Assembly: GCF_006569205.1 (NCBI RefSeq)
Contig: NZ_VIGD01000009.1
Location: forward strand, 1-64,000
Origin: Ureibacillus terrenus
GTDB taxonomy: Bacteria; Bacillota; Bacilli; Bacillales_A; Planococcaceae
Direction of reading: 5' to 3'
Length of the DNA: 64,000 bases
The notes beneath the pieces were generated by a model. It was not told the origin of the DNA. It did not search any database and saw only the letters and a list, made by a program, of their open reading frames with translations. Positions 19,138 to 28,164 of the stretch are shown one piece after another. Position 1 is the first letter of the stretch, and each line of letters starts with the position of its first letter. A program made the translations under genes and the position numbers.

Positions 19138-19263
19138 TTTCTTTCCCTCTTTTCATTCTTTTCTGTTTACACTATCCCAAATCCGGCCTGAATAATCAAA
19201 TGATTTTATAGCCAAAATAGTGATGTACGAGTGTACAGAAAAATTTAAAGGAGGAGAAATTCT

Positions 19264-19884
19264 ATGGAAAATCAATTCTTTAATCAGCAACAACCGACTT
19301 CAGAAACAATTCCTACATCAATGAACCACGGTGCACATGAGGTTATGGATGTTCATGAGGTATTAAGTTCTTCCATTGGCGCTTTGAACATGTTCGTCCT
19401 TTTGCGTCCGCATGTTCAAGACCCTGAGTTACTAAATATTTTAGATAGACAATACGCTTTTATGCTCGATGAATACAATATCACTTTGGAATGTTTCAAA
19501 ACTGGACGCGATCCGAGCCATCCGACGCGCAAATACAACATGCAAATCGGAAACGACTCAAAATATGGCTTAACACCATCCCAGCCTAAGAAACCGATTA
19601 CTTCCCCTAATGAAATTAACGACGGCATCATTTCAAGTTTCATGTTAGGCCAGCACAAAGTATTGGCTACCGGAAAAACGGCGGCCGCATTGGAAGCGAC
19701 AAACCCTGTAGTGCGCCGTGTATTGCAGGACTCTGTTCCAAACTGCATTGAAATGGCATACGAACTTTCCCTCTACCAAAACAAAAAAGGATATTACCAA
19801 GTACCACAGCTTTCACAACAAGATATGCAAACAATGTTGAACATGTATGGACAAGCGGAGAGAGCAAAAAATATGCCTAACTGA
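19264..19884 (+). CDS. Spore coat protein, CotF family
   Basis: A 206-residue protein of the CotF/YhcQ family: a helical, ferritin-like coat domain with conserved HEVLSSSIGALNMF, AFMLDEYNITLECFKTG and, in the second half, ALEATNPVVRRVLQDSVPNCIEMAYELSLYQ. A Gln/Pro-rich head and tail are typical. Its presence supports a spore-forming host. It has a strong AAAGGAGGAG site and its own terminator, and is divergent from the glutaredoxin-like gene. I could not define a sigma-K or sigma-G promoter with confidence. Confidence 0.85.
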   Translation: MENQFFNQQQPTSETIPTSMNHGAHEVMDVHEVLSSSIGALNMFVLLRPHVQDPELLNILDRQYAFMLDEYNITLECFKTGRDPSHPTRKYNMQIGNDSKYGLTPSQPKKPITSPNEINDGIISSFMLGQHKVLATGKTAAALEATNPVVRRVLQDSVPNCIEMAYELSLYQNKKGYYQVPQLSQQDMQTMLNMYGQAERAKNMPN

Positions 19885-19928
19885 TTGAACAGGAAAACTC
19901 CGCGGCTTGAGACTTGCACCTGTTCATA

Positions 19929-19969
19929 AAAAAAGGACATCTCTTCATCAACGGAGATGTCCTTTTTAA
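19929..19969. terminator. Shared terminator of cotF-like and glnQ-like genes
   Basis: AAAGGACATCTC pairs with GAGATGTCCTTT around a 10-nt loop, with an A-run before and a T-run after. It can therefore end the plus-strand coat gene and the minus-strand ABC transporter. Confidence 0.85.
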
Positions 19970-19978
19970 TTATTCTTT

Positions 19979-20701
19979 TTATAATACTTTGCTTAAAAAC
20001 GCTTTTGTCCGTTCGTGCTTCGGATGGCCGAAAACTTCTTCAGGCGGCCCTTCTTCCACAATGACTCCCCCGTCCATAAAGATGACCCGGTCCGCCACTT
20101 CACGGGCAAATCCCATTTCGTGGGTGACAACCACCATCGTCATCCCTTCATTCGCCAATTGTTTCATGACATCCAGCACTTCTTTCACCATTTCCGGATC
20201 GAGAGCGGATGTCGGCTCATCAAACAACATGACTTTCGGTTTCATGGCAAGGGCCCTTGCAATCGCCACCCGCTGCTGCTGGCCTCCGGATAACTGTTGA
20301 GGATAATTATACGCTTTTTCGCGAAGCCCCACTTTTTGAAGCAATTCAAAAGCCAATTCTTCCGCTTCCTGTTTGCTCATTTTCCGGATCAGCATCGGTG
20401 CCATTGTAATATTTTCCAACACCGTCATATGAGGGAATAAATTAAATTGTTGAAAGACCATTCCCACTTCCGTACGGACCTCATTAATATCGGTTTTCAG
20501 ATCGTTGATTTTCTTGCCGTCAAAATAGATGGCGCCTTCCGTAATGTCTTCAAGCAAATTAATGCAGCGCAAAAACGTGCTTTTTCCGGAGCCGGAAGGA
20601 CCGATCACACAAACCACTTCTTTTTCATGTATTTCATAATTGATGCCGTTTAATACGTGCAAATCTCCAAAACTTTTATGGAGATTCTCAATTTTAATCA
20701 T
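19979..20701 (-). CDS. Polar amino-acid ABC transporter ATPase (GlnQ-like)
   Basis: An ATP-binding subunit of the polar amino-acid uptake family. Walker A is GPSGSGKST, the Q-loop is [12 protein letters not shown], the signature is [15 protein letters not shown], Walker B is [13 protein letters not shown], and the switch histidine is in VVTHEMGFA. The 240 residues are full length, and all motifs are intact. It overlaps the permease gene by 4 nt. The permease and binding-protein genes upstream are both broken, so this ATPase either serves another permease or is a survivor of a decaying operon. Substrate unknown. Confidence 0.92.
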   Translation of the reverse strand: MIKIENLHKSFGDLHVLNGINYEIHEKEVVCVIGPSGSGKSTFLRCINLLEDITEGAIYFDGKKINDLKTDINEVRTEVGMVFQQFNLFPHMTVLENITMAPMLIRKMSKQEAEELAFELLQKVGLREKAYNYPQQLSGGQQQRVAIARALAMKPKVMLFDEPTSALDPEMVKEVLDVMKQLANEGMTMVVVTHEMGFAREVADRVIFMDGGVIVEEGPPEEVFGHPKHERTKAFLSKVL

Positions 20702-21384
20702 GCTTCAACCCGCCCTTCATTTTTAATTTTGCGCGGATTGTATTCAATGCTGAAACGTCTTTCAATAAATGTGACGATTTTCGATACGATAAACGTCAAA
20801 ATTAAATAAAGGAGAGCCGCTGCAAGATACGGTTCCCAGAAACGGAAATAGGCTCCCGAAACAACTTTCGCTGCATATAGTATGTCGTTGGCCGCAATCA
20901 CCGTTACCAGGGACGAATCTTTTAAGAGAGTGATAAACTCGTTTCCTAGTGGGGGGATCATACGTCGGAAGGCTTGGGGCAGAATCACTTTCCGCATTGC
21001 TTGAAAATGATTTAAACCGAGGGACCTTGCCGCTTCCATTTGACCTTTGTCAATGGATTGAATCCCCGCCCGGATGATTTCTGCCGTATAGGCGGCGCAG
21101 TTCAATATGAGGGCTGTAATACCGGAAACCATGAACCCGAGCGAATGTCCAAAAAGCGTCGGAATCAACGCCAAGTGGATAATGAAGATTTGGACAAGGA
21201 GGGGGGTTCCGCGGAATAAATCGATATATAATTTACAGGCCAATATAGCCACTTTCTTTTCGAATTTTTTCCGAGCCCCAATAGCACGCCAAGCACGAAT
21301 CCTCCAAAAAATCCGCAGAGCGTCAAAATCAATGTTACCCAAATACCACGTATGAAATAATCACGGTAGTTCCAGATTATATCC
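20698..21384 (-). pseudogene. Broken amino-acid ABC transporter permease
   Basis: The reading frame codes for a GlnP/HisM-type permease but is damaged twice. The true N-terminus (DIIWNYRDYFIRGIWVTL) is in one frame from about 21383 with its ATG missing, fused directly to the truncated binding-protein gene. Near 21224-21232 the frame shifts by one nucleotide before YIDLFRGTPLLVQ, and the rest (EAA loop GIQSIDKGQMEAARSLGL) runs intact to the stop. Restoring one base gives a normal VNYYIDLFRG. Sequencing error could explain one indel but not the missing start. Confidence 0.75.
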
Positions 21385-21732
21385 GGTCGTCCGTAATGGT
21401 GATGCCGGATGCCCCCATGTCCAATTCGCCGTTTTTCACTTGCTGGAATACCGCTTCCCAACCGACGTGGCGGAATTCGTAGTCCATTCCCAATTCTTTA
21501 AAAATGGCGTCTACAATATCCACATCGATCCCTACGATGTTTCCGTTATCGTCCATATATTCAAAAGGGGCGAAAGTCGCTTCCGTGCCCACTAAAATTT
21601 TCTTGTCTTTCAAGCCGGAACCTTCATCTGCACCTTCTCCTGCGGATTTCTTGTCCTCTCCAGCCCACAGGCTGCCAACACGAACGACAAAACCATCAAC
21701 ATTAATAAAAATACATAATTCTTTTTTACCAC
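21377..21732 (-). pseudogene. Truncated, frameshifted amino-acid-binding lipoprotein
   Basis: AAAGGAGG precedes a GTG at 21732. A lipoprotein signal ending LSFVLAACG is followed by a frameshift near 21665, after which the mature start (AGEDKKSAGEGADEG) and the first lobe of a periplasmic-binding-protein fold (KILVGTEATFAPFEYMDD, then DIVDAIFKELGMDYEF) continue in another frame. The protein stops after GITITDDR, where about 150-170 family residues are missing and the permease begins. So an internal deletion removed the second half of this gene plus the permease start. Substrate unknown. Confidence 0.78.
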
Positions 21733-22061
21733 CGGGTTTATCCTCCTTTGGTCATTTATTGAGCTCATCAGCAACCAGAATCAATTAAACAAGTGACACT
21801 GACATGTTTAATTATATAAATCGTCTAATATTTATACAACAAATAAATTAATGAAAGGATAAAAAATGTTAATTTTTTATTGTACATTTTTCCAAAAATG
21901 ATATGAAAAGGCTTACATTTTATCGGTAAAAAAATCTCCATCTGTTGCCTAAAAGCTCTATGATGGAGATTTTGATATGTATATAATATTGTACCATTAT
22001 GAACACTGGTTATGTATAAAATTTTACTATAAAATCAATAAAGGTTTGATAAAGTTCCATT
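21733..22061. other. Upstream region of the decaying ABC operon, with promoter and palindrome
   Basis: On the minus strand TTGTAT (21839-21834) and TATAAT (21816-21811) are 17 bp apart, a good sigma-A promoter for the ABC operon. Next to it, ATTAAACA and TGTTTAAT (about 21784-21813) form an inverted repeat that could be an operator. The rest up to 22061 holds the chemoreceptor terminator and no gene. Confidence 0.5.
21928..21975 (-). terminator. Terminator behind the chemoreceptor gene
   Basis: AAAATCTCCATC pairs with GATGGAGATTTT around a loop of about 19 nt, and the minus strand continues TTTACC after the T-run. Confidence 0.75.
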
Positions 22062-23777
22062 TTATTCTATTGTTTCTCTTGTCTTAAACCGCTTTATCAT
22101 GTCTTGCAGGCTGTCAGCCAAAAGTTTCAGCTCCGAATTTTGTTGCTTTAAGTAATCGATCGTGCTGTGTTGTTGGACGGCGGAAGCGGAAATTTCTTGT
22201 GTCGCGGCAACTCCCTGTTCTGAAATTGCAGAAATTTCTTGAATGGATGTTAAAATTTTATCGGATGCTTGATCCAGATCTTCCGTACTTTTCACAATCG
22301 TATCAATTCCTTTTGCCAATTGCTCGACTGACTCAAAAATGGCATTGAATAATCGCCCATTGTCTTCAACAATCTCAACGCCTTTGACAATGTCTTCATA
22401 ATCTTGTTGGTTCAAATTCAGCACGATATTGGCCTGTTCATTGATTTCACCGATCGCTTCCGATATTCTTTTGATCGATCCATCCGTTTGGTTTGCAAGT
22501 TTCTGAACTTCCTGGGCAACAACCGAAAATCCTTTCCCCGCCTCTCCGGCACGGGCTGCTTCAATGGAGGCATTTAAAGAAAGAAGATGGATTTGGGACG
22601 AAATTTCTTGGATAATCTGAATGATTTCATTGATTTGTTCCAATTTTTTGCCCAGATTAAACAAGTTTTCTTTGCTTACCATGCCATTTTGTTTTATTTT
22701 GTTCATTTGTTCGGTAATCATTTGAACTTGAACATTACCTTTTTCGGCTTGCCGGCTTGTTTGATCGGTAAGGTTTTTGATCAACTTCGTTTGTTCATCT
22801 ACATTGGATATCGAAGTGGAAATTTCAGATATCATATTTGAAATCCGGTCGATATGGTTGGCTCTTTCTTCGGCGCCTCTCGCCTCTTCGTCTGTACTTG
22901 TCGCGATCTGTTCGGAAGCCTGGGCCAATTCTTCAAAGGATTCCAAAAGATTTTGGCTGGTATGATGGATTCCTTCCGATTTTTCTTTCACATTCTCAAT
23001 GATGTTGCTCAAATTTTTTCTCATTTCTTCAAAGCTGTCTGCCAGAATCCCTACCTCATCTTTTCGTTTAATAGTCACCGATTTGCTGAGATCGCCGGTA
23101 GAAAAGAGTTTCGCATATTGCACTAAACTGTTAAGAGGTTTCGAAATTCTATTACCAATAAATAAAGCCAATAGGATTCCGATCACTATCATGACAGCCG
23201 TTACAATCAGCGAAATGGTCATAATCCGATTTTCCAACTGGTCTATGAATTTGGCGCTCATATCGATTCCGAAAATGGCTTCCACTCCATCTTCGTCCAA
23301 AGGAATGAAAAATGATTTGTGAACACCCCATTTATCTCTATAGATAGGGCTCAAAACTTCCTTCTTTTCTTCAAATGATTTTCTTTGGTCTTCTGTAAAC
23401 GGGGACTCAACCATAAAGTCGTCACTGCCGTTTAACGCGACAATGACATCCTTTCCGTTTTGTCTGGACAATACATATACATATTCGAGCCCTTTTTTCC
23501 CTTCAAAAAATGAGTCTAATTTCCGCTTCAGCTCCATTCCATATTTTTCAGGGGAAACCATTGTATTCTTAATTAAATCCGGTTCGATCGACTCTGCCAG
23601 CAATTGTACATTTTCTTTCAGCCGTTCATCGAATTGCGGAATGACATGTTCTTGAATAATGTAATTCGATACATACCGCACAAATCCAAAAAGAATCATT
23701 GAAAATATAAAAAACGGAAGTAAAAAACTGATAATTAATTGGGTTTTTATTGATTTTTTTCGAGCGATATTTCTCAT
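22062..23777 (-). CDS. Methyl-accepting chemotaxis protein
   Basis: A 571-residue transmembrane chemoreceptor: membrane span 1 (about 15-36), an extracytoplasmic sensor of about 150 residues of probable single-Cache type, span 2 (about 188-212), a HAMP domain, and a long coiled-coil signalling domain. The hairpin tip reads SSQIHLLSLNASIEAARAG followed by GKGFSVVAQEVQKLA, the conserved contact for CheA/CheW, with Ser-Leu in place of the common Ala-Leu. It starts just 2 nt after an ATP-grasp enzyme gene, so the two are almost certainly co-expressed. The ligand is unknown and may be related to the enzyme's product. Confidence 0.9.
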   Translation of the reverse strand: MRNIARKKSIKTQLIISFLLPFFIFSMILFGFVRYVSNYIIQEHVIPQFDERLKENVQLLAESIEPDLIKNTMVSPEKYGMELKRKLDSFFEGKKGLEYVYVLSRQNGKDVIVALNGSDDFMVESPFTEDQRKSFEEKKEVLSPIYRDKWGVHKSFFIPLDEDGVEAIFGIDMSAKFIDQLENRIMTISLIVTAVMIVIGILLALFIGNRISKPLNSLVQYAKLFSTGDLSKSVTIKRKDEVGILADSFEEMRKNLSNIIENVKEKSEGIHHTSQNLLESFEELAQASEQIATSTDEEARGAEERANHIDRISNMISEISTSISNVDEQTKLIKNLTDQTSRQAEKGNVQVQMITEQMNKIKQNGMVSKENLFNLGKKLEQINEIIQIIQEISSQIHLLSLNASIEAARAGEAGKGFSVVAQEVQKLANQTDGSIKRISEAIGEINEQANIVLNLNQQDYEDIVKGVEIVEDNGRLFNAIFESVEQLAKGIDTIVKSTEDLDQASDKILTSIQEISAISEQGVAATQEISASAVQQHSTIDYLKQQNSELKLLADSLQDMIKRFKTRETIE

Positions 23778-23779
23778 CT

Positions 23780-24952
23780 CTATCTCTCCCTCGAATGTTC
23801 CATTTCCTTTAATGCAATAAAAGGACGCAAATCCATTTCCAATAATTGATAAAGCTCTTCCATTGATCCGTTTTTGGAAAAAACAATGGCAAACACCCTG
23901 TCATTTAACGCTTGTATTTCTCTATATTCCAAAATTTGTTGGAACTGTTTTTTGAATGACTGATGATCAATGGATTTTATAAGAGTCCGTGAAATATCCA
24001 TCGGGATTTCCGCACAGAAGAAACTGTATATACTTTGGTCCATCTTGCGAAGAACCGCTTCCCAATCCGGTCTGGTGCCCTGGAAATAATGTTTATACAC
24101 ATTGCAGCCATAAGCATGGAATCCCAAATCCGTCGTTCCCGCCCCGGCAAATCTGAGTGGATTCATTTCAATTGGAATAATGGCATGATCATTTTTTCTT
24201 ACTTCAAAATGAAGCGGAAAATTTTTTAAAGGAACAATTTCTTTGAACTTATACATAAAAGTCAATATGTCATCGTAAATTTCTTGAATCACTTCTCTGG
24301 ATGTATAGTAGATCCGGTCCGACGTATCATATTCGTCTTTAAATAAGTGTTTAAAGATATTTAAAATCACAGGATTACCATCATGATCGTAATAACCGTC
24401 AACGGCATATTCTTCCCCAAATACCCATTTTTCGATTAAAACGCTCTCCCCGTTAATGACTTCCTTGTCATAAATGTTTTTTATCAGCAGCATATCCACG
24501 CTTAACTTTTCTAAGGCAGCCCGCCATTCTTCTGCATTTTTTACTTTATACACGCCAACGCTTGAATATCCTTTGCTCGGCTTTATCACAACGGGGAAAG
24601 GAATATCCTCCACCGGAATTTTATAAAGCTCATCCAGATTTACTACCTTATAAAAATAATCAGGATACATTTTTGAAAGGATTTGACGGAATATTCCTTT
24701 ATCTTTCAATTGTTTTGCCCAACGGTTTTGGACACTGTCAGGGGCATGGGATTCAAGCAATGCCAAACAACTTTCCGAGTTTGTCAATAACTTTTGATGT
24801 TCGTCTATAATTGAAAAAAAATCATTGGCATCCATTAATTGCAGGGATTTTGACATTTCCGAGCGATTGCCTTGTTTAAAAACAGGCACATTAAGTTCTT
24901 GCAGCGATTTGACCAGAATAGGGGAAATGATTTGATCGTCGATGAGAATCAT
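23780..24952 (-). CDS. ATP-grasp ligase-like protein in operon with a chemoreceptor
   Basis: A 390-residue ATP-grasp protein. The ATP-binding strands are FPVVIKPSKGYSSVGVYKV (about 125-145) and LIEKWVFGEEYAVDGYYD, and the magnesium site is IEMNPLRFAGAGTTDLG near residue 275. The overall plan resembles carboxylate-amine ligases that join an amino acid to another acid, such as L-amino-acid ligases or carbamoyl-phosphate-synthase-like enzymes. The actual substrates cannot be told. AAAGGGG precedes the ATG. It is the first gene of a two-gene unit with the chemoreceptor. I know of no described system with this pairing. Confidence 0.8.
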   Translation of the reverse strand: MILIDDQIISPILVKSLQELNVPVFKQGNRSEMSKSLQLMDANDFFSIIDEHQKLLTNSESCLALLESHAPDSVQNRWAKQLKDKGIFRQILSKMYPDYFYKVVNLDELYKIPVEDIPFPVVIKPSKGYSSVGVYKVKNAEEWRAALEKLSVDMLLIKNIYDKEVINGESVLIEKWVFGEEYAVDGYYDHDGNPVILNIFKHLFKDEYDTSDRIYYTSREVIQEIYDDILTFMYKFKEIVPLKNFPLHFEVRKNDHAIIPIEMNPLRFAGAGTTDLGFHAYGCNVYKHYFQGTRPDWEAVLRKMDQSIYSFFCAEIPMDISRTLIKSIDHQSFKKQFQQILEYREIQALNDRVFAIVFSKNGSMEELYQLLEMDLRPFIALKEMEHSRER

Positions 24953-25517
24953 AATAAAACCCCTTTCTAAAGCAGAAATTCAGGAAATGTTTCAAACATA
25001 AAAAAATAAAATAATTTGGACAAACAGCCTTTTTATACATTCCATATTGCATCTCTCACCCCGATTGCCGGCCCACAGCTGCACCAAAAGAAAAACGACT
25101 GGAATCTGTTGCCCTTGTGAAACAGATGCGGTATCATCCCCTTCTTGCTGAGATGAATGGCTTCTCCCTATTTCTTATCGTCAAAATAATAGGGAGTTTT
25201 AGCATTTATAAATGTTTTTTCCTTTTTAGGGAATTTAATCATTATTGGGGAATAAAAATTGAGGAGCCATTAATTTTTAATACGCTGCCTCCTGGCTTAA
25301 AATCCTACGTTTAAAGCATTGATTTCAGGGGAAGTGAATAACAAATGGGAGATTAAGTTTCCTATAGTTGGATAAGGTTAAGAATCTGTTGGCTGGAAAT
25401 ATAGCGGGAGATGATGAAACAAAAAAATAGCGGCAGCCCGTCCTGGAGATGGGGGCTCCCGGCGCAAAGTTTATGAAAATTTATTTCATGGGTTTTTTCC
25501 GGATTGCCAAAAAGAAA
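24953..25517. other. Gene-free stretch between the ATP-grasp gene and tRNA-Arg, with hairpins
   Basis: No convincing gene. Three stem-loops are visible. ATCTGTT/AACAGAT lies near 25105-25127. CTCCCTAT/ATAGGGAG lies at 25164-25196, with TTTT on the plus side. AGCCC/GGGCT lies near 25425-25466 and reads into a T-run on the minus strand. The first two would sit in the 5' leader of the ATP-grasp/chemoreceptor mRNA if transcription starts far upstream. I compared them mentally with c-di-GMP and T-box elements and found no match. Confidence 0.4.
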
Positions 25518-25540
25518 AACGGCTGCAAATGCAGCCGTAT
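25518..25540 (-). terminator. tRNA-Arg terminator
   Basis: ACGGCTGC and GCAGCCGT close on a 4-nt loop and run into TTTTTC on the minus strand, about 43 nt past the tRNA. Confidence 0.8.
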
Positions 25541-25582
25541 CAAAAAGCATAAGGATTTTAATCCCGGATCAGTTGTTCGTAG

Positions 25583-25654
25583 CGCCCTCGGAGGGAATCG
25601 AACCCCCACTACAGGAACCGGAATCCTGCGTTCTATCCATTAAACTACGAGGGC
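25583..25654 (-). tRNA. tRNA-Arg(CCG)
   Basis: The minus strand folds as a cloverleaf: acceptor GCCCTCG with CGAGGGC plus discriminator G, D-arm around TAGTTTAATGGATAGA, anticodon stem CAGGA/TCCTG with loop TTCCGGT (anticodon CCG), and T-arm GGGGGTTCGATTCCC. CCA is not encoded. It stands alone, and serves the CGG arginine codon. Confidence 0.93.
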
Positions 25655-25860
25655 AAAATATTAATAAAAATTGCCATTTTTGCATACTTTTGTGTGGCTT
25701 TCATATAATAATAAATATGCATGAGTCTTTTTTTATGACTGACCACGATATTAATTATTATACACGGTACTCAAATATAATTCAACCCCTTTTGCTCAAA
25801 GAAAGTTTTTTCTATATATTGAATTGCATGATATTAATTCAAAAAATTGCATACTTATCA

Positions 25861-25891
25861 TTTGACCTTTATTGACTATTGCGTGTATGAT
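25861..25891 (+). promoter_or_regulatory. clpP promoter overlapped by a CtsR box
   Basis: TTTGACC-TTT-ATTGACT (25861-25877) matches the CtsR heptad tandem operator TTTGACC-N3-TTTGACC with two mismatches. TTGACC (25862-25867) and TATGAT (25886-25891), 18 bp apart, form the promoter, so a bound CtsR would cover the -35. This fits heat-shock control of clpP in Bacillales. Confidence 0.8.
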
Positions 25892-25961
25892 AAACATGCG
25901 GAAACAATTTTGCTTTGTTACGTAGAACATAACAATTAATGGTTTAAGGAGGACATCGAAT

Positions 25962-26552
25962 ATGAATTTAGTTCCTACAGTCATTGAGCAAACAAGCCGC
26001 GGTGAGCGCGCTTACGACATCTATTCGCGCCTATTGAAAGACCGGATTATTTTACTTGGCAGCCCGATTGATGATAATGTGGCAAACTCCATTGTTGCAC
26101 AATTATTATTCTTGGCGGCGGAAGACCCTGAAAAAGACATTTCCCTTTACATCAACTCTCCAGGCGGATCCATCACTGCCGGCATGGCCATCTACGATAC
26201 AATGCAGTACATCAAACCGGATGTTCAAACGATTTGTATCGGTATGGCTGCTTCCATGGGTGCCTTCCTCCTTTCAGCGGGAGCAAGAGGAAAACGTTAT
26301 GCATTGCCAAACGCGGAAGTAATGATTCATCAGCCACTGGGCGGTGCCCAAGGTCAAGCTACCGAAATCGAAATCGCCGCAAAACGCATTCTCTTCTTGC
26401 GTGACAAATTAAACAGATTGTTATCCGAACATACTGGGCAGCCAATCGAAAAAATCGCCCAAGATACTGACCGCGACAACTTCATGACGGCTCAACAGGC
26501 GAAAGAATACGGTTTAATTGACCACATTATTTCTTCCAGCGATGACAAATAA
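25962..26552 (+). CDS. clpP: ATP-dependent Clp protease proteolytic subunit
   Basis: The serine peptidase of ClpXP/ClpCP, which forms a double heptameric barrel. The catalytic triad is visible: Ser in GMAASMGAF, His in MIHQPLGG and Asp in DTDRDNFM. The 196 residues and the N-terminal [19 protein letters not shown] are typical. It degrades tmRNA-tagged proteins, linking it to ssrA/smpB in this window. TAAGGAGG precedes the ATG. Expression is predicted to be under CtsR. Confidence 0.97.
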   Translation: MNLVPTVIEQTSRGERAYDIYSRLLKDRIILLGSPIDDNVANSIVAQLLFLAAEDPEKDISLYINSPGGSITAGMAIYDTMQYIKPDVQTICIGMAASMGAFLLSAGARGKRYALPNAEVMIHQPLGGAQGQATEIEIAAKRILFLRDKLNRLLSEHTGQPIEKIAQDTDRDNFMTAQQAKEYGLIDHIISSSDDK

Positions 26553-26560
26553 TAGAGGTG

Positions 26561-26595
26561 AAAAGGTATCATCCTTTGGGTGATACCTTTTTTTA
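26561..26595 (+). terminator. clpP terminator
   Basis: AAAGGTATCATCC pairs with GGTGATACCTTT around a tiny loop and continues TTTT. Confidence 0.92.
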
Positions 26596-26697
26596 TATTT
26601 GGAATCATTAAATGCAGCGAATCCGTTTTTTTCTATCAGAGAGAAAACAATCCAGTTAATACATATTATCTCGTAAATAAAATAACATTGAGAAAGC

Positions 26698-26730
26698 AGC
26701 GGATTTCCCTTTAAGTGGATATCCGCTTTT
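26698..26730 (+). terminator. Second hairpin behind clpP
   Basis: AGCGGATTTCC pairs with GGATATCCGCT (one mismatch) around an 8-nt loop, followed by TTTTG. It may be a back-up terminator protecting the convergent crh block. Confidence 0.55.
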
Positions 26731-26771
26731 GTATCAGCATTCCATAATGGTTTTCTAGCATACTAAGAAAT

Positions 26772-26814
26772 AAAAAAACTCACAATTCTCGAAAACCTTC
26801 GAAAAATTGCGAGC
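26772..26814 (-). terminator. Terminator of the crh operon
   Basis: On the minus strand CTCGCAATTTTTCGA pairs imperfectly with TCGAGAATTGTGAG and runs into TTTTTTTATTT. Confidence 0.8.
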
Positions 26815-26834
26815 GTTTTCATTTTTTTTGCAAA

Positions 26835-27092
26835 TTACCCTTCTTTTTGAATGAACGATGATAATCCTTCAATCGCCTCGTTCTCATCATTGCCCTCTGC
26901 GATTAATGTGATGGTTGTTCCTCTTGCAATCGCCAAGCTCATAACTCCCATAATGGATTTTGCATTTACTTTCTTTTCATCTTTTTGTAAAAAGATATCG
27001 GATTTATAACGGTTTGCTTCCTGGACAAATAACGCCGCCTGCCGCGCTTGCAAACCGTTTTTTAATTTGACCTCCACAGTGGTTTCAACCAT
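26835..27092 (-). CDS. crh: Crh, catabolite repression HPr-like protein
   Basis: An 85-residue HPr paralogue. The site of the PTS phosphohistidine is Gln (KNGLQARQAALFVQEANRY), which rules out sugar transport and identifies Crh. The regulatory serine is present in NAKSIMGVMSLA and would be phosphorylated by HprK, encoded at 42453, to make a CcpA co-repressor. The residue after QAR is Gln where HPr and Crh normally have Pro. ATG at 27092 gives the standard Crh length. It is the last gene behind whiA-yvcK-rapZ, as in B. subtilis. Confidence 0.93.
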   Translation of the reverse strand: MVETTVEVKLKNGLQARQAALFVQEANRYKSDIFLQKDEKKVNAKSIMGVMSLAIARGTTITLIAEGNDENEAIEGLSSFIQKEG

Positions 27093-27181
27093 TCCTTTGT
27101 TACACATCCTTTCTAATCCGTTCATATCATTTTATATTTATCTTATCGAAATTATCTGAAAAGAACAATGCGCCCTATCAA

Positions 27182-28129
27182 TTATTTTATCACTTTTTCC
27201 CCGCGGCGAAGTTTTTCTGCTATTTCATCAATTTTTCTTAAACGATGGTTGATTCCGGATTTACTGACCGTTCCTGTCGAAATCATTTCCCCCAGCTCTT
27301 TTAATGTGACGTCCTGATGTTCTATGCGCAGTCGCGCCACCTCGCGCAATTTTTCGGGCAGCTTGTCAATTCCGATGGTCTGATCGATATATTTTATATT
27401 CTCCACTTGTCTTAAAGCGGCGCCAATCGTTTTATTCAAATTGGCCGTCTCGCAATTGACGATGCGGTTAACGCTGTTTCGCATATCCCGCAGGATACGG
27501 ACGTCCTCAAATTTCAACATTGCTTGGAAGGCACCGGCCAAACCTAGAAATTCAGAAATTTTTTCCGCTTCTTTTAGATAAGTAATGTATCCTTTTTTCC
27601 GGTCAATCGTTTTTGCATTCAAATGGAACTCGTTCATTAAATTGGCCAACGCTTCGCTATGTTCTTTATGCATTGAATAAATTTCCAAATGATAGGAAGA
27701 TGTTTCGGGATTATTGACTGAACCTCCCGCCAAAAAAGCCCCCCTCAAATATGCCCGTTTTTGCGATTTTGTTTTTAATAACGATTTTGAAAGGGAATGA
27801 TTGACCTGAAAATCTCCATGCAAAATATCCAAATCTGTCAGGATTTCTTTGGCTCCTTCCCGGATGCGGCAAATGTAAACATTGTTCTTTTTCAACCTCA
27901 TTTTTTTGCGGACGAGCAATTCCACATTATACGGATAAAGTTTTCTTATAATGGTATAAATTCTTCTTGCGATTGCCGCGTTTTCCGTTTGCACGTCGAA
28001 ACTCAATTGTTTATTTGAAAAGGAAAGTGTTCCATTCATGCGGATAATGGCGGAAACCTCCGCTTTCAAGCTTTGGTCGTTTGCCTCCACTTGAGTCATT
28101 TCTTTTTTCGTTTCCGAAGCAAAAGACAT
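27182..28129 (-). CDS. whiA: WhiA DNA-binding protein
   Basis: A conserved Gram-positive protein with an N-terminal part derived from a LAGLIDADG homing endonuclease fold ([20 protein letters not shown]) and a C-terminal helix-turn-helix ([17 protein letters not shown], then [16 protein letters not shown]). In Bacillus it influences chromosome segregation and cell division rather than acting as a classic transcription factor. The ATG at 28129 has AGAGGGGGG upstream; a start at 28150 lacks one. 315 residues, as usual. Confidence 0.95.
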   Translation of the reverse strand: MSFASETKKEMTQVEANDQSLKAEVSAIIRMNGTLSFSNKQLSFDVQTENAAIARRIYTIIRKLYPYNVELLVRKKMRLKKNNVYICRIREGAKEILTDLDILHGDFQVNHSLSKSLLKTKSQKRAYLRGAFLAGGSVNNPETSSYHLEIYSMHKEHSEALANLMNEFHLNAKTIDRKKGYITYLKEAEKISEFLGLAGAFQAMLKFEDVRILRDMRNSVNRIVNCETANLNKTIGAALRQVENIKYIDQTIGIDKLPEKLREVARLRIEHQDVTLKELGEMISTGTVSKSGINHRLRKIDEIAEKLRRGEKVIK

Positions 28130-28164
28130 ATAAGCCCCCCTCTTTTCCAACTCTGGAATAATCC

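Noticed and set aside
24953..25200. Possible c-di-GMP riboswitch in front of the ATP-grasp/chemoreceptor operon
   Set aside because: Two stem-loops are present, but the conserved core bases of known c-di-GMP classes were not found.
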